A DNA stretch of 64,000 nt from Hyphomonadaceae bacterium (GCA_022844345.1 JALHLU010000009.1:164199-228198), one strand, 5' to 3'; shown: positions 28,033 through 37,933, counted from the first letter of the stretch. Numbers and translations are program-made. The notes: generated from the sequence alone by a model not told the origin.

Positions 28033-31000
28033 ATGATGGACACGCCGGAAAAGAAGAACGAGCCGACACGGCAGAAGGTTCGCCCCACAGTGTTCGTCGC
28101 GTTGGGGGGCACCGGCAAGGAGGTCCTGCTGCGACTTCGCCGCCGGATCATCCAGGCGGACTGGAACCGCGAGCGACTGCACAGCATCGCCGACTTCCCG
28201 GTCGCCAAGTTCTTCTATTTCGACACGGACACCACAGAAGCCCGCGAATCCGACCGGGCTGCAGCCAACGATCCTCTATACGCAGCGGTGAAGTATACGC
28301 CCGGCGAGACGCTGCAGAAAAAGGTCGATATCGCCAAGTACCAGCGCGACCTGCGCGCCTATCCGCACATCGAGGAATGGTTGCCCCAGCGCGACCTCAC
28401 GCGCATCGACGCCAGCCAGGGCGCCGGCCAGGTGCGCGCGATCTCGCGCCTCCTGTTCTTCGATACCTACACTGACTTCGTTGGCGGCGTTCGCCGCAAG
28501 TGCCAGGAAGTCGCTGACAACCTTGGCCGCGAGGCAGACCTCAAGCGGCTAGGCCTTGACGTCGGCTCAGACATACGTGTCGTGGTCGTCATGTCCGCCG
28601 CTGGCGGCACCGGCTCGGGCTCCTTCATCGACGCCGGCTACGCGATCAAGTCGATCAAGCCGAAGGTCTCGAAGACAGACCTGTTCATGATCCTGCCGTC
28701 AGCTTTCGCCGACGCCAACGCCACCCGCGTCTTCGCGAACGGCTATGCCGCGCTCTCCGAACTTGAGCACGTCATGCGCCCGAATCCCAATCCCGAATAC
28801 GCGCCCAATGGCTGGACCGGCTCCGCAAACGAGAAGCCAGCCGACACCAAACCCTACGACGACGTCTATTTCTTCGACAGTTCCAACATCGTCCGCCAGA
28901 CGACGACCAACCGTGACCATCTCTACGACATGCTGGCCGACATCCTGTTTGAGGACTTCGGCAACAGCGAATTCGCCAGCCGCAAGCGTTCGGTCGACGT
29001 GAACCAGATGCAGCACAAGATGAAGCTGTTCTATCCGCCCGTGCCTCCCGACATGGGCTTCCGCGCCATCGCATTCAGCAAGGGCTATTCGTCGATGGGC
29101 CAGGCCACCATCGCCACGACCGGCAGCCTTGAGCACGAAGCCGCTGTCGCGACTACCGGCCTCAATATGATGCTTGCCTTCTTCGGCGTCGCCCAGGCCG
29201 GCGGCAGGAAGAACATTCCGACGCCGGAAGAGCGCGAGGCCTTCATGGCCAAGGCGTTGAACCTGACGCCCACCACCTATCAGGACTTCCCCAAGCAGGT
29301 GCGGGCCAGCTCGATTTCTGAGTACCAGCTGGTGAACCGGCTGCTTCAGCGTGAAGACGCCACGATGATCGATGGCGCGATCTCCCAGGCGCTGATGCAG
29401 CGCTTCCAGGCAGTGCGCGACGGGGTAGCCGCCTTCTCCGAGTGGCCGGAGAAGATCGAAGCCATAAAGGAGCATTTCCGCCGTGACGTGGACGGGGCGG
29501 TCGACTCCGGCGCGGCTGTCTATGGAAATCTCGGCAACGCCGTTCAGTCGGCGCGCCAACGCATCGCCGGCGTCTGGAAGGCCTCCGCCGGCGACGAGAG
29601 CCTTCTCGACAGGCTTTATCAGCTGCTGGACAATTACGTGAAAGGCGGCCTCGACTACACGACGTCGCTCGTTGAAATGATCACCCAGCAGCTCGAAGAT
29701 GGCGGCGGCATCATCCAGAAGCTGTCGGCCGCTGAAAAGCAGTATGACGCCATCGCCAACGAGCTGATCAACAAAGTCTATCCTGCTTCGCTGCGCCGTC
29801 TCACCCAGGCGGCCGAAGGCGGCATGCTTTCGAAGGGATCGCGCTCGGACGCCGAGGCAATCCTCCCGCAGGTGCAGGATGATCTTGCTGCATTCCTGAA
29901 GTTCCGCCTGCGCGCCATCGCCTGCAAGGAAGCCCAGATTCTTCTGCGCGACATCTGCAATTATCTCGGACGCAAGTCGGCGGCCAAGGTCGGCGACACC
30001 CAGGGCGAAGCTGTGTGGACAGGTGTGGTCGGCGATTTCAAGCGCCACTACCGCCTGATCGACCAGACGCTCGACCTCATCCGCAACGAGGTGAAGAGCC
30101 TCCGCAACGCGATCGAACGCCGCCCGGAAGGTATGTTCCGCACGGTGCAGAGCCGGTCCGCCCCAACGATTTCCGTGAGCGAGGAGCAGCTGAAGGAGTG
30201 GGCACAGGAAGCGTTCCAGAGCTTTGGACGCTGTCGCAAGCTGTTCGAGCGGATATCAAACGAGGAAGAACGCATCGGCGTCCTCAACCAGCTTCGCGCT
30301 ATCGCAAAACTGAAACTCAAGCACTACGAGGCCGAGATTCCCTCAGTCGTTGACGCGCTCCGCTCGCTCTCGCCCCGCGAGCAGCGCGAGATTCTCTCCG
30401 AGTTCATGCAGCGCGCCATGCCGTGGGTGCAGGCCGAATTCCCTCCGAACGTCATTTCCGGCGACAACTTCAAGGCGCTGATCGCGGTCGACAAGGCCGC
30501 GGAGTTCAAGGCGGAGTTCATGTCCGTGATCGACGCAGCGCGCCCCGCCGTGAAGGACATGGCTGCCCCGCAGGTTGTGGAATCCGGAGTGCCGGGCCGC
30601 ATCGTGTTCTACTGCGAATTGGCCGGATTCCCCCTCGACAGTCTCGTCCAGCTGCGCGGCAGCTGGCTGTCCGCCTTCGAGCGCGAGACGAACGCCGATG
30701 ACGCCATCCCGTTGTTCAACCACCAAGATACGCTTCGCTTCCCGACCCCGTCGCCGATGACGCTGCCGGAGCTGGAGCGAATGCGGGAAGACCTGAACCT
30801 GTTCATTCGCGGCGTCATCACAGGCCAGTTGCGCCGCAAGGCCGGCCCCATGGCCGCCTATCAGATGCTGATGTCCAACACCGGCGCCGAAGATTGGCGA
30901 TCGGTGGGGCCCGAGCGAACGATCCGACGCCGTCTCTTCACACTGGGGTCAAAAAGTCATCTCGTTGGCCTGGTCGACAATTTCGAAGGCAGCCTGTCGC

Positions 31001-31713
31001 CAATCCAGATGCTGGGGCTATCCGCGCTGGCACACTGGACGTCGCGCCGGGCTTACGCGCCGCGCATCTTTGAATTCGCCGATGGCACGGACGACCGCCA
31101 GGGTGGTGTAGGGCATTACATCGCCCGTGCGATCGGCGAAGAGTATGAGCGCCGCTTCAAGGGTATGGGCGGCTTCGCCTCGCATGGTCTCTCGACCGAC
31201 CCGAACACCGCGCGGAACGCACTGATCGCCCGCATCGCCGAATGGACTGTGAGTGTTCCGGGCAGCGTCAACGACGTTGAACACAACGAGGCCAATCGCG
31301 ACCGGGCCGACAACGACGATCTTCGCGCCGTGGACAAGCGCCAGATTGATCCGGCAAAATTCACGACGGGGTTCCTGCTGTCGATCATCAGCGAGGCTGG
31401 CCTCCATCCGGGCGGAGCTCAAACTGCACCCGGTAGCTACACCGTCCCACCGCCTCCCGGCGCCGTGTCGCCCCCGCCGGCCGCGGATTTCAGCGGCTAT
31501 CACGTGAACATTCCAGGGATCGACCACAGCAAGGCGCTCATGCATTCGGAAGTCATGGCGCTCATTCGTGGCGGCCGCCTTACACCGGAAACGAGCGTCT
31601 TCAATCCCGCCAATGCGGGGGCAGGCTGGGTGGAAGCTGCGTCTATTCAGGCTCTTGCTCAGGCGATGGCAACGACACCCAGGGCCGTGCCCCCTCCGCC
31701 GCCACCTCGATAA
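28033..31713 (+). CDS. tubulin/FtsZ-superfamily protein with C-terminal GYF_2-like domain
   Basis: This protein of about 1,226 residues starts with a nucleotide-binding region, VFVALGGTGKEVLLRLRRRI (residues 21-40). It carries the tubulin signature AAGGTGSGSF at about residues 190-199, after the strand IRVVVVMS. This matches the tubulin-like family (Tubulin_2 / FtsZ-like-1), whose members are around 1,000 residues. A long helical C-terminal region follows. The last 70 residues form a GYF_2-like module (YHVNIPG, VMALIRGGRLTPETSVFNP, GAGWVEAASI) and a polyproline tail (PPPPPPR). GGGGG lies 7 bp before this ATG; GTG 28030 is an alternative start. GTP-driven assembly near the membrane is expected from the family. 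Confidence 0.82.
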   Translation: MMDTPEKKNEPTRQKVRPTVFVALGGTGKEVLLRLRRRIIQADWNRERLHSIADFPVAKFFYFDTDTTEARESDRAAANDPLYAAVKYTPGETLQKKVDIAKYQRDLRAYPHIEEWLPQRDLTRIDASQGAGQVRAISRLLFFDTYTDFVGGVRRKCQEVADNLGREADLKRLGLDVGSDIRVVVVMSAAGGTGSGSFIDAGYAIKSIKPKVSKTDLFMILPSAFADANATRVFANGYAALSELEHVMRPNPNPEYAPNGWTGSANEKPADTKPYDDVYFFDSSNIVRQTTTNRDHLYDMLADILFEDFGNSEFASRKRSVDVNQMQHKMKLFYPPVPPDMGFRAIAFSKGYSSMGQATIATTGSLEHEAAVATTGLNMMLAFFGVAQAGGRKNIPTPEEREAFMAKALNLTPTTYQDFPKQVRASSISEYQLVNRLLQREDATMIDGAISQALMQRFQAVRDGVAAFSEWPEKIEAIKEHFRRDVDGAVDSGAAVYGNLGNAVQSARQRIAGVWKASAGDESLLDRLYQLLDNYVKGGLDYTTSLVEMITQQLEDGGGIIQKLSAAEKQYDAIANELINKVYPASLRRLTQAAEGGMLSKGSRSDAEAILPQVQDDLAAFLKFRLRAIACKEAQILLRDICNYLGRKSAAKVGDTQGEAVWTGVVGDFKRHYRLIDQTLDLIRNEVKSLRNAIERRPEGMFRTVQSRSAPTISVSEEQLKEWAQEAFQSFGRCRKLFERISNEEERIGVLNQLRAIAKLKLKHYEAEIPSVVDALRSLSPREQREILSEFMQRAMPWVQAEFPPNVISGDNFKALIAVDKAAEFKAEFMSVIDAARPAVKDMAAPQVVESGVPGRIVFYCELAGFPLDSLVQLRGSWLSAFERETNADDAIPLFNHQDTLRFPTPSPMTLPELERMREDLNLFIRGVITGQLRRKAGPMAAYQMLMSNTGAEDWRSVGPERTIRRRLFTLGSKSHLVGLVDNFEGSLSPIQMLGLSALAHWTSRRAYAPRIFEFADGTDDRQGGVGHYIARAIGEEYERRFKGMGGFASHGLSTDPNTARNALIARIAEWTVSVPGSVNDVEHNEANRDRADNDDLRAVDKRQIDPAKFTTGFLLSIISEAGLHPGGAQTAPGSYTVPPPPGAVSPPPAADFSGYHVNIPGIDHSKALMHSEVMALIRGGRLTPETSVFNPANAGAGWVEAASIQALAQAMATTPRAVPPPPPPR

Positions 31714-31826
31714 CCGCCCGGCTTGCCGCTCGTGCGAACTCGGCTGGAAGTTTGCCTTTGGAGGGCCTAAATTTCCTGTCAGAGATGCAACGGTGAGCGG
31801 TGTGCCTATGCTGGGGAGCTACCGGG

Positions 31827-33092
31827 ATGTCGAAGCCGGCGATAAACGCCTCGGCTGAGTTTCACAAATGCCCGAAACACCCGGATTCCCCCGAAATCAG
31901 GGTAAAAGGCTTTGCGTTCTGCCCCTTCTGCGGCGACGGCATCAACGCCGACGGCGACCACAATGTCGTACTTCTAAGGCCTGAGTCCCGGCCGGAACCG
32001 AAGCCGGAGCCGCCGAAGCCAGAGCCTGTGAAGGCTGAATCCCCAAAGCCCGCTGCCGAACCGGCGCCTCGGGTCCCGACGAACGAAGAGCTCGAAGCGC
32101 GGATCAATGCCGCCTTCCCCAAGCCAAACCAGACCACATCGGTTCCGCCCACGGTCGCGCCTCAGCCTCCAAGGGCCGAGACAATTCCGCCCCGGCCGCC
32201 CAGGCCGCGCGGTTCCATCCTGCCTTTTGTGATCTTTGCAGCGGTCATTGGCGGAGGCGGCTACGCGGCCTGGAACGAGATGCAGAAGACGCCCGCCCCG
32301 CCGCTTACCAGCCTGCCGCCGGCGGTAGAAGAGGCGATCGCCAGCCCGCCTGCGCCCGAACGCGACATGACCGACATCGGCAACAAGCCGAACCCCAACA
32401 TCACCTCGGCCGGCAAGACCCTCACGCCGCGTGATGTCGCGCCCGGCCTTGTGCGGGAGATCAAGTACGACACTGCCAACGTCCGCGCCCTGCCGACCAC
32501 CAACAGCAAGATCCTCGCCCAACTCCAGAGCGGCGAACGTATCCGTCCCACCGGCCGCATCACGGACCTGCGTGGCGCCGAAGAGGGCGAGTGGTACCGG
32601 GTTGACCAGCCGGCCAGCGGCTATGTCCGTTTCGGCAACACAAAGGCGCCAGGCGCAACCGCGCCGAAAGCCGCAGCGCCAAAGCCTTCGCCAAACGTGC
32701 CCGTCTCGCCAGTTGAGCCGGGCCTCCAGGTCCGCGCAAAAATCACGCTCCTGATTCGCACGACGCCCTCGCGTGTGGACAACGCCAACGACACGGGCGG
32801 CCGTCTGCGTCAGGGGCGGACCTTCTCACCGCAGGGGATCACCGAAGACATCGGCAAGGACCCAGGAAAGCGCTGGTACAAGGTCGATGGCGGCTTCGTC
32901 GCGGAATGGGAAACCGAGGCACTGACGCGCGCCTCGGCCTCACCGAGAGACCCATCAGCATCGCCTGAACCAACGCCGCGCTCCATCGTCGACAATGTCG
33001 TTCCCGAGATCGACGCTGGCGACCGGACTTCAAGCACAACAACCCGTGGGCTCGACGCCATCCGCCGCCCTCGAGATTCCGCACCGAACTGA
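31827..33092 (+). CDS. zinc-ribbon, proline-rich, TM, double SH3-like protein
   Basis: This 421-residue protein is the last gene of the tubulin-like cluster. Residues 10-40 form a possible zinc ribbon (CPKHPD, then FAFCPFCG). A Pro/Lys/Glu-rich linker follows (PEPKPEPPKPEP; later PPRPPRPRG). One TM helix (about residues 130-150, LPFVIFAAVIGGGGYAAW) separates it from two SH3b-like domains: one with NVRALPTTNSKILAQLQSGE and EWYRVDQPASGYV, and one with LLIRTTPSRVDN and RWYKVDGGFVAEWE. The expected topology is N-terminus in the cytosol and SH3b domains in the periplasm, possibly contacting peptidoglycan. GGAG precedes the ATG. Confidence 0.68.
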   Translation: MSKPAINASAEFHKCPKHPDSPEIRVKGFAFCPFCGDGINADGDHNVVLLRPESRPEPKPEPPKPEPVKAESPKPAAEPAPRVPTNEELEARINAAFPKPNQTTSVPPTVAPQPPRAETIPPRPPRPRGSILPFVIFAAVIGGGGYAAWNEMQKTPAPPLTSLPPAVEEAIASPPAPERDMTDIGNKPNPNITSAGKTLTPRDVAPGLVREIKYDTANVRALPTTNSKILAQLQSGERIRPTGRITDLRGAEEGEWYRVDQPASGYVRFGNTKAPGATAPKAAAPKPSPNVPVSPVEPGLQVRAKITLLIRTTPSRVDNANDTGGRLRQGRTFSPQGITEDIGKDPGKRWYKVDGGFVAEWETEALTRASASPRDPSASPEPTPRSIVDNVVPEIDAGDRTSSTTTRGLDAIRRPRDSAPN

Positions 33093-33149
33093 CGGAATCC
33101 GACGCCGGACCACTATGCGCGCCAGGTCTGCCTCAGGCAGTAGAGCATC

Positions 33150-33863
33150 TCAGTCTGCGGCCTTGGCCATCAACTGGCCGGTAAGCCACATCTTGTAGTG
33201 CTTGAGCAGCTTCATCGCCGCATTGGCCTTCGGCAGGTCGCGCGAGAACATCAGCTCCATCGCCAGCCCGCGCATTGCCGCGTTGTGCAGCCAGGTCATT
33301 GCCTCGACCTGCGCCTTGTCGGTGATGCCCACCGATTGCGCCTGCTCCCACACGCCCTCGCGCTGATGCTTCTCCAGCGCGGCGATCACGGCCGGAAAGC
33401 GTGCGCCCAGGTCCGGATCGCTGCGCGAACCCATCATGATCTCAAGCAGGGCAATCGCCGGCGGCCGTTGCATGGCGTCCCACGTCGCCATGGTGATGCC
33501 CAGATATCGGTCCATCCCCGGCTCGGTATCAGCCAGCAGCCGCGCGACCTGGCGGTTTTGCTTGCCGGCGGCATATTCCGCCACCGCGATCATCAGGTCC
33601 ACCTTCGAAGGGAAGTGGTGGAGGATCGCGCCGCGGCTCGCCCCCGCCCGGTCGGTCACAACCTGCAGCGTCGTCGCGCCATAGCCAAGGTTGGTCAGGC
33701 ACTCGATCGCGGCCTCAATCAGGCGTTTGCGCATGGCCGCCGTCCGCTCGGCATGCGGCCCGCGGATTGCCACCACATTGGCCGGGGGCTTCGTCGCCCC
33801 CGATTTTGCGGCCGCGGATTTGGGGGTTGCGGCCTTGGTCCGCACGCCGCGCTTGCCGGTCAT
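33150..33863 (-). CDS. TetR family transcriptional regulator
   Basis: This 237-residue protein has a Lys/Ala-rich N-terminal tail (about 40 residues). The TetR helix-turn-helix is MRKRLIEAAIECLTNLGYGATTLQVVTDRAGASRGAILHHFPSKVDLMIAVAEY. The ligand-binding half is helical. The ATG at 33863 follows AGGATTACTGAA. The frame is open to 34649, but that part is antisense to the kinase gene and not protein-like. It diverges from the kinase gene (189 bp) and converges on the tubulin-like operon. The target is unknown. Confidence 0.85.
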   Translation of the reverse strand: MTGKRGVRTKAATPKSAAAKSGATKPPANVVAIRGPHAERTAAMRKRLIEAAIECLTNLGYGATTLQVVTDRAGASRGAILHHFPSKVDLMIAVAEYAAGKQNRQVARLLADTEPGMDRYLGITMATWDAMQRPPAIALLEIMMGSRSDPDLGARFPAVIAALEKHQREGVWEQAQSVGITDKAQVEAMTWLHNAAMRGLAMELMFSRDLPKANAAMKLLKHYKMWLTGQLMAKAAD

Positions 33864-34052
33864 TTCAGTAATCCTGGTCGATCTTGCGGTTGTAAGCTGC
33901 CGCCGGATGGTGCCGGCCCCGCACCCGTAAACGATGGTCGATAGAATCCTACCTGTCCAGCGGGCTCGCCCCAAGAGCGGCGGCGATAGCGCATCGCTTT
34001 TTGCGAGAAACCGCGCAAGACTTGGCCCGCACGACGCTTTGGCCGGACACCC

Positions 34053-36512
34053 ATGGACGCAGACCTGACGCGGAAGGCCATTGAGGTGTTCGAGCGCGCC
34101 CTCGACCAGCCCGAGGACGCGCGAATCGCCTGGCTGCACGCCCACCACGGCGACGACCCCCGGCTGCTTACAGACGTGAAACGCATGCTCGACGCCGATC
34201 GGGCAGCCCAGCTGGCCTTCCCCACCGAGGGTATGGCCGCCAGCACCACACCCCGCCCCCCGCCCGAGCGCGTCGGCCAGTACCGGATCGCCGGCCTGCT
34301 GGGCGAGGGCGGCATGGGTGAGGTCTATCTCGGCCGCCGCGATGATGGCCTGTTCGAGCACGAGGCCGCCATCAAGCTGGTGCGGCCGATGGCCTTGCGC
34401 GAGATCGCCATCGCCCAGTTCGAGGCCGAGCGCCGCACGCTCGCCCGCCTCACCCACCGCTACATCGCCCAGCTGTTCGACGGCGGGGTCGCCGATGACG
34501 GCTCGCCCTATTTCATCATGGAGCACGTTCGCGGCGTTCCGATCGACATCTATGTGGAACAGCACGCTCTGTCGCTGAAGGACACGATCGCCCTGATGGT
34601 GCGCGTGTGCGATGCCGTGCAATACGCTCACCAACACCTTGTCGTGCACGCAGACCTCAAGCCATCGAACATCCTCGTCAACGAGACGGCTGACCCGAAG
34701 ATCGTCGACTTCGGCGTCAGCGCCGCACTCTCTGCCAGCAGCACAGGCGCCGAAGCCCGGCCGCTCGGCTTCACGCCAGGCTACTCCAGCCCCGAACGCA
34801 TCGCCGGCGCGGCCCCTGCTCCGGCTGAAGATGTTTTTTCGCTCGGCGTGGTTCTGCGATCGCTGGCCACGGGCGCGAACCCTGCCGTGCCCGGCTGGGA
34901 CCAGCCGCTCGAGGGTCTCATCTCGGCAGCGAGCAACCGCAGCGACGCGTGGCGCTCCGAACGGCTGCGCGAAGCGCGGGGAAATCTCGGCCGTATCATC
35001 GCCCGCGCCACCGCAATCGAGCGGAACCTGCGTTACTCATCTGTCGAGTCTCTGAAGAACGATCTCACGGCTTGGCTCGCCCTGCGCCCCATTGCCGAGA
35101 TGCGCGCCAACCGCATGCACGCGCTCGGCTTGCTGTTCCGCCGCCGCACGCTGCGCTTCATTTTCGCAGGCGCCGCGGCTGCCGGCGTACTGGGGGCGCT
35201 TGCGATTTCGACCATGCTTTACCTGCGCGCCGAATCCGAGCGCCAGGCCGCTGACCGCCGCTATGCTGAAGTGCGCGAACTCGCGACATTCATGATGTTC
35301 GATCTCTACGACGAACTCGGCAAGGTCACCGGCAACACGGCCGCCCTCGAACTGATCGCCGGACGCTCTCTCTCATACCTCGAATCCTTGCGCGACGACG
35401 ATACCGCACCACTCGAAGTAACCGTCGAGGCCGCCGCCGGCTACCAGCGCCTCGCTGATGTCCTTGGCAATCCGCACGGCCCCAATCTCGGCGAGCGCGC
35501 CACGGCCACCACCATGCTCGACGAAGCCATCGCCGTCCTCGAAGAGCTCTACGTCCGCCACCCGAACAATCGCGACGTCATGCTGCGCCTCGGCGAAGCT
35601 GCCTTCTCCGCCGCCACCAACGCCTACGTCTCCGACGACGACAACGAGAAGGCGCGCGCCCTGGCCCTGCGCGCGGCAGACGTCTACGCGCGTCTCGCCG
35701 CCCAGCCGGAAGGCACGGTGGATGATCGCCGTAACCAGCAGCGCGCCCGCATTGTCGCCGCCGCAACCCTCCCATGGATCGGCCGCGCGCCAGAGGGCCT
35801 CGCAGAACTGCTCGACATCAACGCGAAGGTGGCGGCGTTGCTAGCCGAATATCCCGGCAACAAGGACGTCGAGCAATTCCTCGGCTCTACCAATGTGGAA
35901 CTCGCCCGCGCCACTATCCGCCTCCGCGGCGTCACGGGCGAAGAGTCCAGCGCACTGCCATTCTGGGACGAAGCCGTGCGCATCCGCGAGGTCGCCTGGG
36001 CGCGCGACCCCAGCGACACACGCCCCTATCGCACGCTCGCCACCATCCTGCACGAACGTGGAGCCGAACGGCGTGACCAGGCGCTCTACGACATGGCCCT
36101 TGAAGACATGAAACGCGCAGACACCATCGCTACCGACCTGCTCGGCCGCGACCCCAACGACAAGGGTCTCAAACGCCTCAAGGGCGGCATCATGGACGAG
36201 ACAGCCAAGACCCTGGCCTTCGCTGGCCGCGCCAGTGAAGCACTTGCCCTTGTCCCGGCCGCGCTGCAGCAAACGAAGGAAGAGTTCGCGGCCCTGCCGG
36301 ACAATTCAGGCGCCGCACGCGAATTCGCCTACAGCCTCACGCTCTATGCCGAAGTCTACGACAAGGCCGCCCGCCGCCCGGAGGCTTGCGCCATGGCCCG
36401 CGACGCCCGCTCTGCATGGGATCACGCAGCCGCCCTGCAACCGCTGTCAGCCTATGACGCAGCCTACGCCCGCGAAGTCCTCGACCCGATAGCAGGGCGA
36501 TGTGCCCGCTAG
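34053..36512 (+). CDS. transmembrane Ser/Thr protein kinase with helical-repeat sensor
   Basis: This 819-residue Hanks-type kinase spans about residues 77-345. It has a P-loop GEGGMG (84-89), Lys108 in AAIKLV, the catalytic loop HADLKPSN (199-206), DFG (219-221) and GFTPGYSSPERI. The usual Arg of HRD is Ala, so it is a non-RD kinase that may not need activation-loop phosphorylation. A TM helix lies at about 367-391. The C-terminal 420 residues are helical, TPR-like repeats facing the periplasm. The stop overlaps the convergent CoA-ligase gene by 4 bp. Its substrate is unknown; the upstream tubulin-like cluster is one possibility. Confidence 0.86.
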   Translation: MDADLTRKAIEVFERALDQPEDARIAWLHAHHGDDPRLLTDVKRMLDADRAAQLAFPTEGMAASTTPRPPPERVGQYRIAGLLGEGGMGEVYLGRRDDGLFEHEAAIKLVRPMALREIAIAQFEAERRTLARLTHRYIAQLFDGGVADDGSPYFIMEHVRGVPIDIYVEQHALSLKDTIALMVRVCDAVQYAHQHLVVHADLKPSNILVNETADPKIVDFGVSAALSASSTGAEARPLGFTPGYSSPERIAGAAPAPAEDVFSLGVVLRSLATGANPAVPGWDQPLEGLISAASNRSDAWRSERLREARGNLGRIIARATAIERNLRYSSVESLKNDLTAWLALRPIAEMRANRMHALGLLFRRRTLRFIFAGAAAAGVLGALAISTMLYLRAESERQAADRRYAEVRELATFMMFDLYDELGKVTGNTAALELIAGRSLSYLESLRDDDTAPLEVTVEAAAGYQRLADVLGNPHGPNLGERATATTMLDEAIAVLEELYVRHPNNRDVMLRLGEAAFSAATNAYVSDDDNEKARALALRAADVYARLAAQPEGTVDDRRNQQRARIVAAATLPWIGRAPEGLAELLDINAKVAALLAEYPGNKDVEQFLGSTNVELARATIRLRGVTGEESSALPFWDEAVRIREVAWARDPSDTRPYRTLATILHERGAERRDQALYDMALEDMKRADTIATDLLGRDPNDKGLKRLKGGIMDETAKTLAFAGRASEALALVPAALQQTKEEFAALPDNSGAAREFAYSLTLYAEVYDKAARRPEACAMARDARSAWDHAAALQPLSAYDAAYAREVLDPIAGRCAR

Positions 36513-37933
36513 GCGCCTGCAAACAGGTCTGCATGGCGCTGGCGCAAGAGGTTCTTCTGCACCTTGCCCATGGCGTTGCGCGGCAGGTCATCAACGAAGA
36601 GAATCCTCTTGGGTATCTTGAAGGCGGCTAGCTTGGTGCGGCATTCGGCGATCATCGCCGACTCGTTCCCATTGCCGATCACCACCGCGCAGACACCCTC
36701 GCCGAAATCGGGGTGCGGAAGACCGATCACAGCGCTCTCCGTCACCCCCGGCATGTCGTCCAGAACCAGCTCTATCTCCTTGGGATAGACATTGTAACCG
36801 CCTGAAATAATCAGGTCCTTTGCCCTGCCAGAGATGTAGAGGCGACCATCCGGATCGCGCCGTCCCACATCACCTGTGATGAAGAAGCCATCACGGAACT
36901 CTTCCATGTTTTTTTCCGGCATACGCCAGTAGCCGCCGAACACGCTGGGTCCGCGTATCTCGATCACGCCGATCTCTTCTCCCCCGCCAATGCGCAGATC
37001 AACGCCTGGCAACGGGTAACCCACCGAACCGGCTATACGCTGGCCGCTCAGCGGGTTTGACGTGATGATCACCGCCTCGCTCATGCCATAGCGCTCGAGA
37101 ATCCGCTGGCCCGTGCGCTCTTCGAACTCCTCAAACGTCGTCGGCAGCAACGGAGCCGAGCCCGAGATGAATAGGCGCACATGGTTCGCCAGTTCTCGCG
37201 TAAAGCCGGCATTGGCAAGCAGCCGCGTGTAAAATGTCGGCACGCCCATCATCACGGTGGCCCGTCTCAACCCGGCCAGCACGTCTGCATCCACGAACTT
37301 CGACAGCCAGATCATCGGGCAACCTGACAGGAATGCGCAGTGCATCGCCACGAACAAGCCATGCACATGGAAGATCGGCAGCGCGTGCAGCAGCACATCC
37401 TTGGGCGTGAAGCCCCAGATATCATGAAGCGCCAGTGCGTTGGCGGCCAGATTTCGGTGGGTGAGCATTGCGCCCTTGGAGCGTCCAGTGGTGCCGCTGG
37501 TGTAGATCAGGCAGGCAACGTCATCCTCGGCGCGCGCGACCGTATGCTGCATCAAGTGCCCCGACGCCTCGGCATCGGCAACATACGCCGGGGCGTTGGT
37601 AATCACGATTGCCGGCTCAGAATTGCCGATAAAATACTCCATCTCGCTTTGCGTATAGGCAGAGTTCAGCGGCACGAACACGCCTCCGGCCTTCAGTGTT
37701 CCGAGATAAACTGCGACGAACGCGATCGACTTTTCGTCTTTAACGACGACCCGATCGCCGGGCGACAGGCCCTGCGCCAGGAGATAGCCGGCGACGCGAG
37801 CGACCATCTGCTCCAGCGCGCCATAGCTGAGCTCTGTCTCATCAGGCAATATAAAGCACGGCTTCGTTCTGTCTGCGGGAAATCCACCAGCCAGGAGGTC
37901 GTGGAGATTGGAAGACTGGGGCGTTGCGGTCAC
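36509..37933 (-). CDS. acyl-CoA synthetase, malonyl-CoA synthetase-like
   Basis: This 474-residue adenylate-forming enzyme has core motifs CLIYTSGTTGRSKGAMLTHRN (A3), ERYGMSEAVI (A5), the ITGDVGRRDPDGRLYISGRAKDLIISGGYNVYP region (A7-A8), and the C-terminal catalytic Lys in MGKVQKNLLR. The N-terminal pattern (DETELSYGALEQMVARVAGYL) and length resemble MatB-type malonyl-CoA synthetases, which activate malonate. A medium-chain acid specificity cannot be excluded. The GTG at 37933 is chosen because GGAGG lies 10 bp upstream. It is divergent from the aminotransferase gene. Confidence 0.83.
   Translation of the reverse strand: MTATPQSSNLHDLLAGGFPADRTKPCFILPDETELSYGALEQMVARVAGYLLAQGLSPGDRVVVKDEKSIAFVAVYLGTLKAGGVFVPLNSAYTQSEMEYFIGNSEPAIVITNAPAYVADAEASGHLMQHTVARAEDDVACLIYTSGTTGRSKGAMLTHRNLAANALALHDIWGFTPKDVLLHALPIFHVHGLFVAMHCAFLSGCPMIWLSKFVDADVLAGLRRATVMMGVPTFYTRLLANAGFTRELANHVRLFISGSAPLLPTTFEEFEERTGQRILERYGMSEAVIITSNPLSGQRIAGSVGYPLPGVDLRIGGGEEIGVIEIRGPSVFGGYWRMPEKNMEEFRDGFFITGDVGRRDPDGRLYISGRAKDLIISGGYNVYPKEIELVLDDMPGVTESAVIGLPHPDFGEGVCAVVIGNGNESAMIAECRTKLAAFKIPKRILFVDDLPRNAMGKVQKNLLRQRHADLFAGA

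Noticed and set aside
33864..34649. N-terminal extension of the TetR frame
   Set aside because: It is antisense to the kinase catalytic domain, and the protein sequence has no TetR-like content. AGGA precedes the ATG at 33863.
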